Shown one piece after another: positions 28,139-37,083 of a DNA stretch of 64,000 nt (position 1 is the stretch's first letter; every line of letters begins with the position of its first letter). A model generated the notes under the pieces. That model searched no databases, was not told the origin of the DNA, and saw only the letters and a list, made by a program, of their open reading frames with translations. Position numbers and translations under genes: made by a program. This DNA is from Legionellales bacterium (lineage in GTDB: Bacteria; Pseudomonadota; Gammaproteobacteria; Comchoanobacterales; Comchoanobacteraceae), in the NCBI GenBank assembly GCA_002690495.1, contig NZEV01000032.1, positions 1 through 64,000 of the forward strand, in the 5' to 3' direction.

Positions 28139-28507
28139 ATGGAGCTTGAAAGACAATCTAATCATGGCAAATTTAAGTTAAAAGGATTTCGTGATGGAAC
28201 CATACACATTAATGAAAAATCATACACGCACCCTGTGATCATTACTCAGGACAAAATACTCAATCTCTGGCAAGACAAATCACTTCAAGAGTTAGCAAAA
28301 GAAGATTTTGATAATTTAATTTCATTAAGTCCTGAAATGATTGTCATTGGGACTGGTATAAAACATCAGTTTCTCTCAGAAAAAATACTTGAAAAATGCT
28401 TTCAAAAAGATATTGCAGTTGAATGTATGTCAACCGAGAAAGCATGTATGTTACTTCCAACCTTAATTGAAGAAAGAAAGAATATTATTGCAGCACTTTT
28501 CCCTTAG
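28139..28507 (+). CDS. Mth938-like (DUF498/NDUFAF3-like) domain protein
   Basis: About 122 residues from ATG 28139, which has GGAG seven bases upstream; a longer frame back to 28025 would overlap the pepN start. The PEMIVIGTGIKHQFLS segment and the following VECMSTEKACMLLPTLIEE are the hallmark of the Mth938 fold found in bacterial YjgA-like proteins and in mitochondrial complex I assembly factor NDUFAF3. The function in bacteria is not established. It converges with bamD (4-bp overlap). Confidence 0.82.
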   Translation: MELERQSNHGKFKLKGFRDGTIHINEKSYTHPVIITQDKILNLWQDKSLQELAKEDFDNLISLSPEMIVIGTGIKHQFLSEKILEKCFQKDIAVECMSTEKACMLLPTLIEERKNIIAALFP

Positions 28508-29343
28508 GAAAATCTGGATTTATTTAAAACTAAGATTTCATGCACCTCTTGAGATTCAGAATTTAATCCAAGTGCTGCGTAGCTTTTTTCCATGAGATTA
28601 AGCGCCTCTTTTTCTGAAGAGGTACCAGAATAGAATTTAAGGATTTCTGAACACCTTTCCAAACTGCCAATATAGGCTTTATTGTTATAATTAAACTCTG
28701 CTTGCATGAGTATCTTTTTTGAGAGAATATTTTTGATTAATGCCATTCTTTCGATGATATGTGCCCTATGCTCATCCACTGGATACTGTCTTAAATAATG
28801 CTTATAGGAGTGAAATGCATTCACGAGGAAGTCTGTATCTCTATAGTAAGAATCACCCATCGCTAAAAGATAAAGCCAGCTTCCTCGCTGATTAAACTGA
28901 CTCTCAGCGAGCATAAATTGCATTTTTCTTAAACTCGCATCATCAGGATATGAACGAATAAAATCTTCTAATTCAACTTCAGCCTGAGTATATTCTTCTG
29001 ATTCGAAGTGAGCCATCGCTTTATATTTTTGAATGATTTTATGATCTAAGAAATGATCATTATGCGTCTCTAATTTAGATATATCATTTAAAATGGCATC
29101 GTAATTTTTATTGCTCATATAACGACTCATCGTTTGCTCAAGCACTTGGTTATTAGGATATTTCTCAGTAATACTGACACCAAAAAGACTTGATAGGAAA
29201 GAACTTTTAGGTGCAGGCACTATTTCAGGCGATGGTTCTATTGAGGGATTTACTGAATTTTCCACATTATCTGCAGAAGCATTGTGAAGCACTGAAAACA
29301 AAATCAAGGCCTTTAGAATTAATTTTGGGATTGTTAAAATCAT
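28504..29343 (-). CDS. bamD: Outer-membrane assembly factor BamD-like TPR protein without lipobox
   Basis: 279 residues with TPR-type helices. FESEEYTQAEVELEDFIRSYPDDASLRKMQFMLAESQFNQ and HSYKHYLRQYPVDEHR match BamD (ComL/YfiO), and the divergent rluD-pgeF neighbourhood is the conserved one. BamD is normally a lipoprotein of the beta-barrel assembly machine. Here the N-terminus (ILTIPKLILKALILFSVLHNASA) looks like an ordinary signal peptide with an ASA cleavage site and has no Cys. A proline-rich linker (residues 30-46) follows. Confidence 0.88.
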   Translation of the reverse strand: MILTIPKLILKALILFSVLHNASADNVENSVNPSIEPSPEIVPAPKSSFLSSLFGVSITEKYPNNQVLEQTMSRYMSNKNYDAILNDISKLETHNDHFLDHKIIQKYKAMAHFESEEYTQAEVELEDFIRSYPDDASLRKMQFMLAESQFNQRGSWLYLLAMGDSYYRDTDFLVNAFHSYKHYLRQYPVDEHRAHIIERMALIKNILSKKILMQAEFNYNNKAYIGSLERCSEILKFYSGTSSEKEALNLMEKSYAALGLNSESQEVHEILVLNKSRFS

Positions 29344-29364
29344 GCCCCTTAGTATAATAAGTAG

Positions 29365-30312
29365 ATGACAAAAAATAAAGAGATATCATTAAATTTGTAC
29401 TGTGATCAATCTATTCGTTTAGATCAATTTATTTGTCAGCAATGTACTCAGTTTTCAAGAGCTCAAATTCAAGATTGGATCAAAAATGGACAGGTTTTAG
29501 TCAATGAACAAAAAATTGTAAAATGTAGTCTAAAACTAAAGGCAGATGATGTCATTTTTATCAACGCATCATTAAAAACATACACTGAAGATCAACCTGA
29601 GAATATCCCTATCAACCCTATTTTTGAAGATGACGTGTTCCTTGTTATAAATAAACCAAAAAATATGATTGTGCATCCAGGTGCTGGTAACCCATCGAAT
29701 ACTCTATTAAATGCACTCCTTCACCACTATCCTGAAAACAAAAATTTACCTCGAGCAGGCATTGTTCACCGACTTGATAAGGATACCTCTGGTCTTATGG
29801 TCATAGCAAAAACATCTGATGCGTATTTAAGTCTTACACAACAACTGAAATCACATCATGTATCTAGAATCTATGAGTGTATTTGTTATGGTCAAATTCT
29901 TCAACGAGGATCTATCAATCAGAATATTGGTCGACACCCTTCTCATAGGACCAAAATGGGCATTAGGGAAGATGGGAAATCAGCAATTACGCATTACGAG
30001 ATTACAGGAAGATATAAACATTTTACAAAACTCAAAATCACTCTTGAGACTGGTAGAACACATCAAATTAGAGTTCATTTGTCCTCGATCAAGCATCCTA
30101 TTCTAGGTGATGGGACCTATGGCCAAAAGAAATTAATCAAAAACGCACCTGAAATCAATAACCTCATTCAAAGTGTTCATTCGCAATTATTACATGCCAC
30201 AGAACTCTCTTTTGATCATCCCGTTACTGGGGAAGTTGTTCATTTTCGTAGCCCTTCAGATGAGTATTTTAGTCATGTCATTGCAACACTTGAAACATTT
30301 GATTCGTTCTAA
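29365..30312 (+). CDS. rluD: 23S rRNA pseudouridine synthase RluD
   Basis: 315 residues. An N-terminal S4 RNA-binding domain (LDQFICQQCTQFSRAQIQDWIK) precedes the catalytic domain, whose signature is GIVHRLDKDTSGLMVIAKT with the catalytic Asp. RluD makes the pseudouridines at 1911, 1915 and 1917 in helix 69 of 23S rRNA. RluC is the nearest alternative, but the bamD|rluD-pgeF gene order supports RluD. The 3' end overlaps pgeF. Confidence 0.94.
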   Translation: MTKNKEISLNLYCDQSIRLDQFICQQCTQFSRAQIQDWIKNGQVLVNEQKIVKCSLKLKADDVIFINASLKTYTEDQPENIPINPIFEDDVFLVINKPKNMIVHPGAGNPSNTLLNALLHHYPENKNLPRAGIVHRLDKDTSGLMVIAKTSDAYLSLTQQLKSHHVSRIYECICYGQILQRGSINQNIGRHPSHRTKMGIREDGKSAITHYEITGRYKHFTKLKITLETGRTHQIRVHLSSIKHPILGDGTYGQKKLIKNAPEINNLIQSVHSQLLHATELSFDHPVTGEVVHFRSPSDEYFSHVIATLETFDSF

Positions 30313-30937
30313 ATTTAGTTCTCGCACTCATGAAGAACAATTGGATTTAAAGTATGTGTATTGTATTAAACATGTTTCACCAGCAGAACGATTATTGTTA
30401 TCACAATCTGGCATGCATTTTCTGAACCAAAACCATACTAATAAAATTGTGACTCAGTTAGAAAATCTGACTGAATCTGCAGATGCTTTTGTGATTAAAA
30501 AGGACATTGTTGTGCCCCCTTTAGCGATCTATACTGCAGATTGCTTACCTATTTTAGGTTGGAACATGAACCACATATTTCTAGCACATCTTGGGTGGAA
30601 AGGACTCTATCGTGGACTCATATATCACATCAAAGCACAACTACAATCTAAAATTGACTATGCTTTTTTAGGTGCTTCAATTTGTCAAAAAAATTATACT
30701 GTCCAAAACGATTTTGTTCACACTTGGCGTAATCAACCATTTTTCAATATGTGTTATGACAATAAACTCTTTACATTTTCTCTAAAAAGAATGGCCACAG
30801 CACAGTTAGAGATATCCAGTCAAAATATTATTTCTAAGAAGGTTTGCACCTTTGAAGACAATAGTTATGCATCCTATCGTCGAAACAAAACTGCCAATCG
30901 AAATTTATTAATTTATAGCTCAACCGCACTGCTTTAG
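30275..30937 (+). CDS. pgeF: Peptidoglycan editing factor / YfiH-type purine nucleoside phosphorylase-laccase
   Basis: About 220 residues from ATG 30275; the open frame reaches 30173, deeper into rluD, but the family begins near LKHLIRSKFSSRT. The metal and catalytic residues are present: His in QNHTNKIV, Cys in TADCLPI and His in LAHLGWKG. YfiH proteins act on purine nucleosides, and E. coli PgeF removes wrongly incorporated serine peptides from cell-wall precursors. The 38-bp overlap with rluD suggests coupling. The start is uncertain by some codons. Confidence 0.88.
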   Translation: MSLQHLKHLIRSKFSSRTHEEQLDLKYVYCIKHVSPAERLLLSQSGMHFLNQNHTNKIVTQLENLTESADAFVIKKDIVVPPLAIYTADCLPILGWNMNHIFLAHLGWKGLYRGLIYHIKAQLQSKIDYAFLGASICQKNYTVQNDFVHTWRNQPFFNMCYDNKLFTFSLKRMATAQLEISSQNIISKKVCTFEDNSYASYRRNKTANRNLLIYSSTALL

Positions 30938-31007
30938 AATCAATTCGTCTTGTAGGACTCAGTAAGGCGTAATTGCTATTGTCATTGTTATAAGATAGCA
31001 TATTAGG

Positions 31008-32291
31008 ATGTATAGGATCATCAATTGGACATTGTCCCTTATTTGTTTATTAAATTTTGCTATCGCTGATAAAGCACCCGCCCACAACCAATCAAATGCG
31101 ATTGAAGTCGCTTCGAAAGCTGTCGTTAATATCACCGCGATGGGACAACGTGAAATGAATGCAGAGCCAAATGACCCTCACAATAATCACTTTGAATCAT
31201 TAGGGTCTGGAGTCATTATTGATGCTAAAGATGGATTAATCATTACGAATGCACATGTGGTCAATCATGCTACTATGATTTTTGTCACATTATATGATGG
31301 CACGAGACTATATGCTCATGTCGTAGGACAAGATCCTGATACAGACCTTGCATTAGTCGCCGTAAAACACCCCGATTTGCAAGCGATTCACGTAGCTGAT
31401 CCGCTAAAACAACTCCATGTTGGTGAAAGTGTCATCGCTGTTGGTAATCCATTTGGTTTAGATCATACCATTACCTCTGGTATTATCAGTGGTCTGAACC
31501 GATCAATTCCTCCCTCTGAGAATATGATTCAAACAGATGCGCCAATTAATCCTGGTAACTCTGGAGGTGCCTTATTAAATGATCAAGGCGAACTAATCGG
31601 CATTTGCTCATCAATTACAACATACACAGGGGGCAACATAGGCATTGGTTTTGCAACCCCTCTGACAATTACATTACCAATTATTGATCAACTCAAAGAA
31701 TTTGGTGTTGTTGAACGAGGAATAATTGGACTTATGATCCAAAACTTAACCCCTCCATTGACAAGAGCGCTTAAAGTGAGTGAAGTTGAAGGTGTTCTAG
31801 TTTCTGATGTTATGCCCGATTCCCCTGCCTCTGCTTATGATGTTGAGCCAGAAGACATTATCATCAAGTTTAATGACGTTCCAGTTTATACAAGTAATCA
31901 ACTAAGATCCTTAGTCGGTACGGTAAGACGTGGCCAAAAATTATCATTGACAATCATCAGAAAAAACGAGCAAATTGTGAAAAGTATTGATTTAAAAACA
32001 CCTGAAAAATCAACCCGAAGTACATCCAATGGTATTGATGGTGCAGAGCTTATTGAATACGAACAATTAGATAACTCTGGGATTATACGTGGCTTGTACG
32101 TGATTAATGTTAATGAAGGATCTCCTGCATTACTTACAGGCTTATTGCCCCAAGACTTAATTCTTGAAATTAATCATAAGCCTGTGAAATCACTATCAGA
32201 CCTGACAAGCTTGATGAAAAACAAGACAAATGATGAGTCATTAATCAAGGTTCGAAGACACAACCATACTATTTATCTTGCTTTGAGATAA
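31008..32291 (+). CDS. degQ: DegP/DegQ-type periplasmic serine protease (HtrA family)
   Basis: 427 residues. Signal peptide 1-20 (ALA-like site before DKAP). The triad is H83 (TNAHVV), D113 (PDTDLAL) and S185 (GNSGGAL). The LA loop is short, which favours DegQ over DegP. Two PDZ domains follow (about 235-325 and 350-427). The protein degrades or refolds misfolded periplasmic proteins. The ATG has only a weak ribosome site. It converges with the cinA-like gene with a 23-bp overlap. Confidence 0.94.
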   Translation: MYRIINWTLSLICLLNFAIADKAPAHNQSNAIEVASKAVVNITAMGQREMNAEPNDPHNNHFESLGSGVIIDAKDGLIITNAHVVNHATMIFVTLYDGTRLYAHVVGQDPDTDLALVAVKHPDLQAIHVADPLKQLHVGESVIAVGNPFGLDHTITSGIISGLNRSIPPSENMIQTDAPINPGNSGGALLNDQGELIGICSSITTYTGGNIGIGFATPLTITLPIIDQLKEFGVVERGIIGLMIQNLTPPLTRALKVSEVEGVLVSDVMPDSPASAYDVEPEDIIIKFNDVPVYTSNQLRSLVGTVRRGQKLSLTIIRKNEQIVKSIDLKTPEKSTRSTSNGIDGAELIEYEQLDNSGIIRGLYVINVNEGSPALLTGLLPQDLILEINHKPVKSLSDLTSLMKNKTNDESLIKVRRHNHTIYLALR

Positions 32292-33315
32292 TATCGAACG
32301 TATTTAGGCAATGATAACAAATCCACTCCATACAGAATGATTTAATTCGCTCATTAGATTGATAAGCAGAGAGAGAGAAACTCTCCTTATGACCATTATA
32401 ATCAATTGTAATATGTTGATTCGAAGATTGTATCCTAATCTGATGTGAACCATGATATTGTTGCCAATTAGGAAGCCAATCCATCACCCAATGACTTTCT
32501 TTTGGGACATCAAAACTCATTTTAGTTGCAATATTTTGATTGAAGAAACAATTAGAAAAAAACATATTTTCTTTTGTCACTACCCATTCTTTCATTGCAT
32601 TTTTTATTGGTTGTGTATTGTATTGTTCAACTGGGGTAAAAATTTTCATTTCCACATATGGGAACCCTGCTCTAAAAGAGACCTTTAATCCCTCAGATTG
32701 ACAAATTGGCTCCAACTTTGATGCAATTGTACTTTCACCAATACCTAAAATAAACCAATTATCTCTATAATCTCCACACTGAAAACCATTATCAGATAGT
32801 ATCTTAATAATCTGATTTTCAACCATTGGCATACATTCTTTAGGAGGGCCTGGTAAGACAAAGAGATCAGTCGACTGATATTGTAAATAGAAGCCATATG
32901 CAGTGCCTACAAGATTGGGCAATAATGTTACATGTTTAGGGAAAAACGCTTGTTTTTTGTTAATTTCTAAACATTGTTTATTCCAAAGGGAATATTTTTC
33001 TTGTATTTTAATCCAGACTTCATGATTGAAATCTAATGAAAGACCAGCAAATGTTGCAACTACTTCAGTTGTAAGGTCATCCACTGTTGGTCCTAAACCA
33101 CCTGTAATAATAATTGCATCGTGAGTGAGAGAAAGCCATTTCAGACTCTCTATTATTTCTTCCGAGTCATCCCTGACAGATAAGTGACGCATCACTATCA
33201 TTCTTTGTGATTCAAGCAATGTAGAGATTAACTTTACATTTTTATTGAGAATATCTCCAGAAACAACTTCATCTCCTGTTGTCAGGATTGCAATTGTCTT
33301 TACTGATTTCTTCAT
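32269..33315 (-). CDS. CinA-like protein (MoCF-biosynthesis domain)
   Basis: 348 residues from ATG 33315, preceded by GAAGG; the open frame extends to 33402 but those residues match nothing. The N-terminal 170 residues carry the CinA/MoaB-type fold: ILTTGDEVVSGDILNKN, ITGGLGPTVDDLT and LPGPPKECMPM. In full CinA the second half is a nicotinamide-nucleotide deamidase; here the last 170 residues look divergent and do not show that domain clearly. It may be a nucleotide pyrophosphatase of the stand-alone type (YfaY-like). Confidence 0.8.
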   Translation of the reverse strand: MKKSVKTIAILTTGDEVVSGDILNKNVKLISTLLESQRMIVMRHLSVRDDSEEIIESLKWLSLTHDAIIITGGLGPTVDDLTTEVVATFAGLSLDFNHEVWIKIQEKYSLWNKQCLEINKKQAFFPKHVTLLPNLVGTAYGFYLQYQSTDLFVLPGPPKECMPMVENQIIKILSDNGFQCGDYRDNWFILGIGESTIASKLEPICQSEGLKVSFRAGFPYVEMKIFTPVEQYNTQPIKNAMKEWVVTKENMFFSNCFFNQNIATKMSFDVPKESHWVMDWLPNWQQYHGSHQIRIQSSNQHITIDYNGHKESFSLSAYQSNERIKSFCMEWICYHCLNTFDIISKQDK

Positions 33316-33392
33316 ATCGCCTTCCGAAATTTGAGTAAAAATACAATTTATGTTAACATTAATGTAATTATTTATTAAGAGTAAAAAACCTA

Positions 33393-34181
33393 ATGCAAAC
33401 AAAAAACACTCTTGAACAATCTCATTTTCAAATTAATTTTGATCTAATCAACCCGAATGATCTTTTTACGATGCCATATCCCCCTGTATTGATTGTTTCA
33501 TTCATAAGCTCATCATTATGGTCCACACTAATACATGATGATGAAATTTTATATTCTTGCTGTGCTTACTTTATTGTATGGTTATGCTTAATACCTGATA
33601 TCATATTTAAATTGATTGAAAATCTGCTAGAAATACCATATTTATTCTTAAGGTATCTTTGTATTGATTTAATAGTCAATATTATCACCTTAACCAATGT
33701 GTTTTTAGCTTATAGATCAAAGCTAAAAAATCCTAAACATCAAAAACAATTTCAAGTCATGTTTGATCAAGAGCCTAGCAACGAACAAAGACAAAAGATT
33801 GAAAATTTAAATCTAATGTATCTAGTATTAGTACATCACTTCAATATGATGTTGATATATCAATGTCTTCGTTGTTTGGTCATAGAGCCCATTCTCTCTA
33901 TACTTTCTATATTAATGAGAACCGTACTACTACCGTTACAATTTTTGTATTGCGCTTCTAACATTTTGTTTTACTATGGTCAACTCACTGAATGTATTAC
34001 TAATGACAATCCGAGAGACTCCTCAAGATTCAAATTGGTTTTTTCACACACATCACCGAGTGTCAATGACTACTTAGATTATTTCAATAATCAACCCCTC
34101 GAGGGATTTAAGGAGAATAGTGATTTATTTGCACAATATGAAAAAATAGAATCCTCTACAAATCCAACTCTATCCATGTGA
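33393..34181 (+). CDS. Predicted multi-pass membrane protein, family not recognised
   Basis: 262 residues. Hydrophobic segments lie at about residues 29-45, 52-75, 78-108, 145-165 and 170-200, separated by a charged middle (KNPKHQKQFQVMFDQEPSNEQRQK would lie in the cytoplasm or periplasm). The last 60 residues are polar. I recognise no family. It starts 77 bp from the divergent cinA-like gene, and its end overlaps the 179-aa gene on the other strand by 91 bp, an unusually long convergent overlap. Confidence 0.6.
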   Translation: MQTKNTLEQSHFQINFDLINPNDLFTMPYPPVLIVSFISSSLWSTLIHDDEILYSCCAYFIVWLCLIPDIIFKLIENLLEIPYLFLRYLCIDLIVNIITLTNVFLAYRSKLKNPKHQKQFQVMFDQEPSNEQRQKIENLNLMYLVLVHHFNMMLIYQCLRCLVIEPILSILSILMRTVLLPLQFLYCASNILFYYGQLTECITNDNPRDSSRFKLVFSHTSPSVNDYLDYFNNQPLEGFKENSDLFAQYEKIESSTNPTLSM

Positions 34182-34630
34182 ACCTGATCTATTGGTTCCA
34201 CCTCTTTTATAGTGGTTAATGTTTTTATATTCGCTCTAAAATCTGCAATCATTTTTTCTGTAATCATTTTTTGATCATAAGCAATCTGTTCAAGTTTGGT
34301 TTGAGCAACAATCATTCTATGCTCGATTTCATAGCTTGTGGCTATACTTTGGTAATGTGCAATCACTCTATTTAATAGCGACTTTAATCGACTTTCAGTG
34401 ACCGCAATATAGAACCGGTACCAGTGTCTTGGTACGGCAATACGATCTACAATCATCCTTACAGCTGTATCTAGCGTCGGATAGGTGCTCATTGCATTCA
34501 TTCGTTGTTTTAAAGCCTCTATTTCCGTTTGCCTAGTAGGATGAACAAATCCCCTTGACTCTTGACATAATGCTATATAAAAATTAATTGCCTCGCTTAG
34601 ACCTGATTTATACTCTTTGCAACTAAACAT
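34091..34630 (-). CDS. Hypothetical helical protein, coupled to upstream 802-aa gene
   Basis: 179 residues, mostly helical. Residues 80-140 (RLKSLLNRVIAHYQ through MIADFRANIKTL) probably form coiled coils. No signal peptide or membrane span is seen. A strong AGGAGGAAGAGG ribosome site lies inside the end of the upstream gene, with a 34-bp overlap, so the two are translated as a pair. No family recognised. The GTATGF-type N-terminus has a Cys at residue 4. Confidence 0.6.
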   Translation of the reverse strand: MFSCKEYKSGLSEAINFYIALCQESRGFVHPTRQTEIEALKQRMNAMSTYPTLDTAVRMIVDRIAVPRHWYRFYIAVTESRLKSLLNRVIAHYQSIATSYEIEHRMIVAQTKLEQIAYDQKMITEKMIADFRANIKTLTTIKEVEPIDQVHMDRVGFVEDSIFSYCANKSLFSLNPSRG

Positions 34631-37005
34631 ACCTCTTCCTCCTGCTCTTCAAAAAAACTTAAATGATTCCAAATCACCATTTGATTCTTATCTTTTGAAT
34701 CAATACTAACCATAACCTTTGAGCACTCTGACATTTTTAAATGGTCCTTGAAGCGTTCATATAATGAAAATAACATCGTACATACTTTTGGGGGCAATAA
34801 TTGGTAAAATATCATGTAATAGACTAGTGGGTTAATAGTGATCACTGAATGGGTTTTCAGTACTATTTCGGATAATCTGACAGGTAAATCAGCAATCCAT
34901 TGTCCAATATCAAAACGATGTTGATACAATTTACATAATATTATTTGAAAAATTGGGTCCCAGTCTAAATCACGATACGCTTTAAACCAAATGACTAGCC
35001 ATTGCTGAATTAGAGTATGCTCAAAAGCCAATTGAATACTGAATGATATTGTTCTTTGAATCATAAATAAAGCATGATCTTCAATTAATAATTGCTTCTC
35101 TTTGAACCAGACAGATATATGATCCAGAAAATCAAATGTCTTCAATGAAGATAATTTAAAAATAACATATTGATTCAATACAAATTTGCAATATTCAATT
35201 GGAACACATTGTAATCGATGACAAAATAGATCAAACATCACATCGAGTTTTGCAGTTGAATACGACTTAATGTCATTGTAGTTATAACTGATCTTAGAGC
35301 TAATACCCTCAATAATCTTTTTAAATACCGGAGCATTGAGTATCACAGTCTCCATAGTAAAATGTTCGTCTTGAATTAAATGGTCCATCAGCTTAAGTAC
35401 TAGTTGATCAATCAATGACGTATGTTTTTGATAAAAGATGATTAACCAATCAATGAATAAGTGATGTTCAAAACCATAGAGTATGAGCGCTTTAGATACT
35501 TGTCCATCAGAAATATGATCTAACCCTTCAACGACATACCTCTGATCGAAATAATCAACAGCGGAGAAAGCAATCATTTGATGGATCCAAAAGTCTATAG
35601 AGGGATTAAAAGTTTGATATAACCAAAGCCACAACAATGTTGGTTGACTTTTTTGTGGAAAATAAATTTGATTGATGATTTCAGCATCTGTATATTCGCC
35701 CTGCTGAGACCATGAAAGTACCCATTCACCTAAGCTATTTCGCAACATCCAATTTTTACTTGTACTTTGTTGGTAAATCTTTACTCTAAGCTGAAGATCA
35801 CGAAGATGTTGCTGATCAAACTGTTGTGACCAAGGTCCTAATTGTAAATGATGCCAAAAAAACATGCAGACCAACTTTTGAATGAGTGTAAGTGCTTGTT
35901 CTGAATATTTTTCCTCATGATTCAAATACAATATTGAATTATGATCAATAAAATCTAAACGCATCTGTGAAGTAAGCATATTCATGTCGTAAACTTCTTT
36001 TTGAGCATGGAACAAATAAATGATTTCATTTTTAAGATCCTCGAACTCAAACCAATTCATAGATGAATGTATCATGATAAGATCAAGGTAGGATAATGTA
36101 TAAGGATTAGACAAACTTTGTTTTAAAAGAGTCATGATATGATGTCTGATCCATAGCTGCGCATCACTGTTCAAAAGATGCCACGTATTTTGGATGTGTA
36201 ACTCGTATTGACTCGAATATGCAAATGAAAACCAATCTATCTGCAGTAAATTTAATTGTGTTCGATATCCATTAATACAAACCATGTGATCACACTTTAT
36301 TATGTCTATTAACCTCTCAAGAAGGGTTTGTTTATTTGATTGAAAAAACCACAAGTTTTCCTTCATCATTTGTAACTGATGAATAATATTTTTATGTAAC
36401 TGAAAAAATTCTTTGATTAATACATCCATTTCTTTTACAAAATGTGTTGCAAAATACATGATTTGGCTTAACCTGGTCCTTTTAATAATATACTCAACAC
36501 AATCATGTTGGTTATAAATATTCAATAACCAATGCAGCTCTTTTACACTTACTTGGATCTTTTGAGGTAAAGAGAGATGAATATGTTGAGACTGAATATT
36601 AATTGTAATGACTGATTTTAAATATGGATCAGTCCACTGAATGCATTCTTCTCTGAGATACGAAAAATAACGAAGCATATAAAAAGGATCCTTAGTTGAA
36701 TCACTCAATATCGGAGGTGTTGTTAATTGATTCATGAGCGTATCATTGAATGTTCGATAAGCAATGAGTTCCTTTTCAAGTTGTATAATAACCTCTAAAT
36801 CAATGTTTAAATGATAATTGTTTATTAACTGACTGATTAGCAATAGGTTTTGATAAATGCCCTCCATTTTTCTGACCTGAAGAAGATTTGGTCTACTATG
36901 ATCATTTGACTGCTCAATCTGTTCTAATAGCCAACCTGGCTTAAAGAAAAAATACATCATCAGTCTTACATATATATAGATCAGATAATCTCTTATCATT
37001 CTCAT
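34597..37005 (-). CDS. Large hypothetical protein (about 802 aa), all-helical, Trp/His/Gln-rich
   Basis: 802 residues from ATG 37005, preceded by AAAGGAGA; a GTG 15 bases earlier overlaps that ribosome site and is not preferred. The N-terminus (IRDYLIYIYVRLMMYFFF) is a possible membrane segment, after which the protein is soluble and predicted helical throughout, rich in Trp, His, Gln, Ile and Tyr. No nucleotide-binding, metal or repeat motif was found by eye. It ends in an acidic FFEEQEEEVCLV stretch. It forms a two-gene unit with the 179-aa protein. Function unknown. Confidence 0.65.
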   Translation of the reverse strand: MRMIRDYLIYIYVRLMMYFFFKPGWLLEQIEQSNDHSRPNLLQVRKMEGIYQNLLLISQLINNYHLNIDLEVIIQLEKELIAYRTFNDTLMNQLTTPPILSDSTKDPFYMLRYFSYLREECIQWTDPYLKSVITINIQSQHIHLSLPQKIQVSVKELHWLLNIYNQHDCVEYIIKRTRLSQIMYFATHFVKEMDVLIKEFFQLHKNIIHQLQMMKENLWFFQSNKQTLLERLIDIIKCDHMVCINGYRTQLNLLQIDWFSFAYSSQYELHIQNTWHLLNSDAQLWIRHHIMTLLKQSLSNPYTLSYLDLIMIHSSMNWFEFEDLKNEIIYLFHAQKEVYDMNMLTSQMRLDFIDHNSILYLNHEEKYSEQALTLIQKLVCMFFWHHLQLGPWSQQFDQQHLRDLQLRVKIYQQSTSKNWMLRNSLGEWVLSWSQQGEYTDAEIINQIYFPQKSQPTLLWLWLYQTFNPSIDFWIHQMIAFSAVDYFDQRYVVEGLDHISDGQVSKALILYGFEHHLFIDWLIIFYQKHTSLIDQLVLKLMDHLIQDEHFTMETVILNAPVFKKIIEGISSKISYNYNDIKSYSTAKLDVMFDLFCHRLQCVPIEYCKFVLNQYVIFKLSSLKTFDFLDHISVWFKEKQLLIEDHALFMIQRTISFSIQLAFEHTLIQQWLVIWFKAYRDLDWDPIFQIILCKLYQHRFDIGQWIADLPVRLSEIVLKTHSVITINPLVYYMIFYQLLPPKVCTMLFSLYERFKDHLKMSECSKVMVSIDSKDKNQMVIWNHLSFFEEQEEEVCLVAKSINQV

Positions 37006-37083
37006 GTTGTCTCCTTTCACATCATCATAAAGGTTGAAATAAAAACAACAATATCGTTTTTCTATTTAGGGTATTAACAAGGA

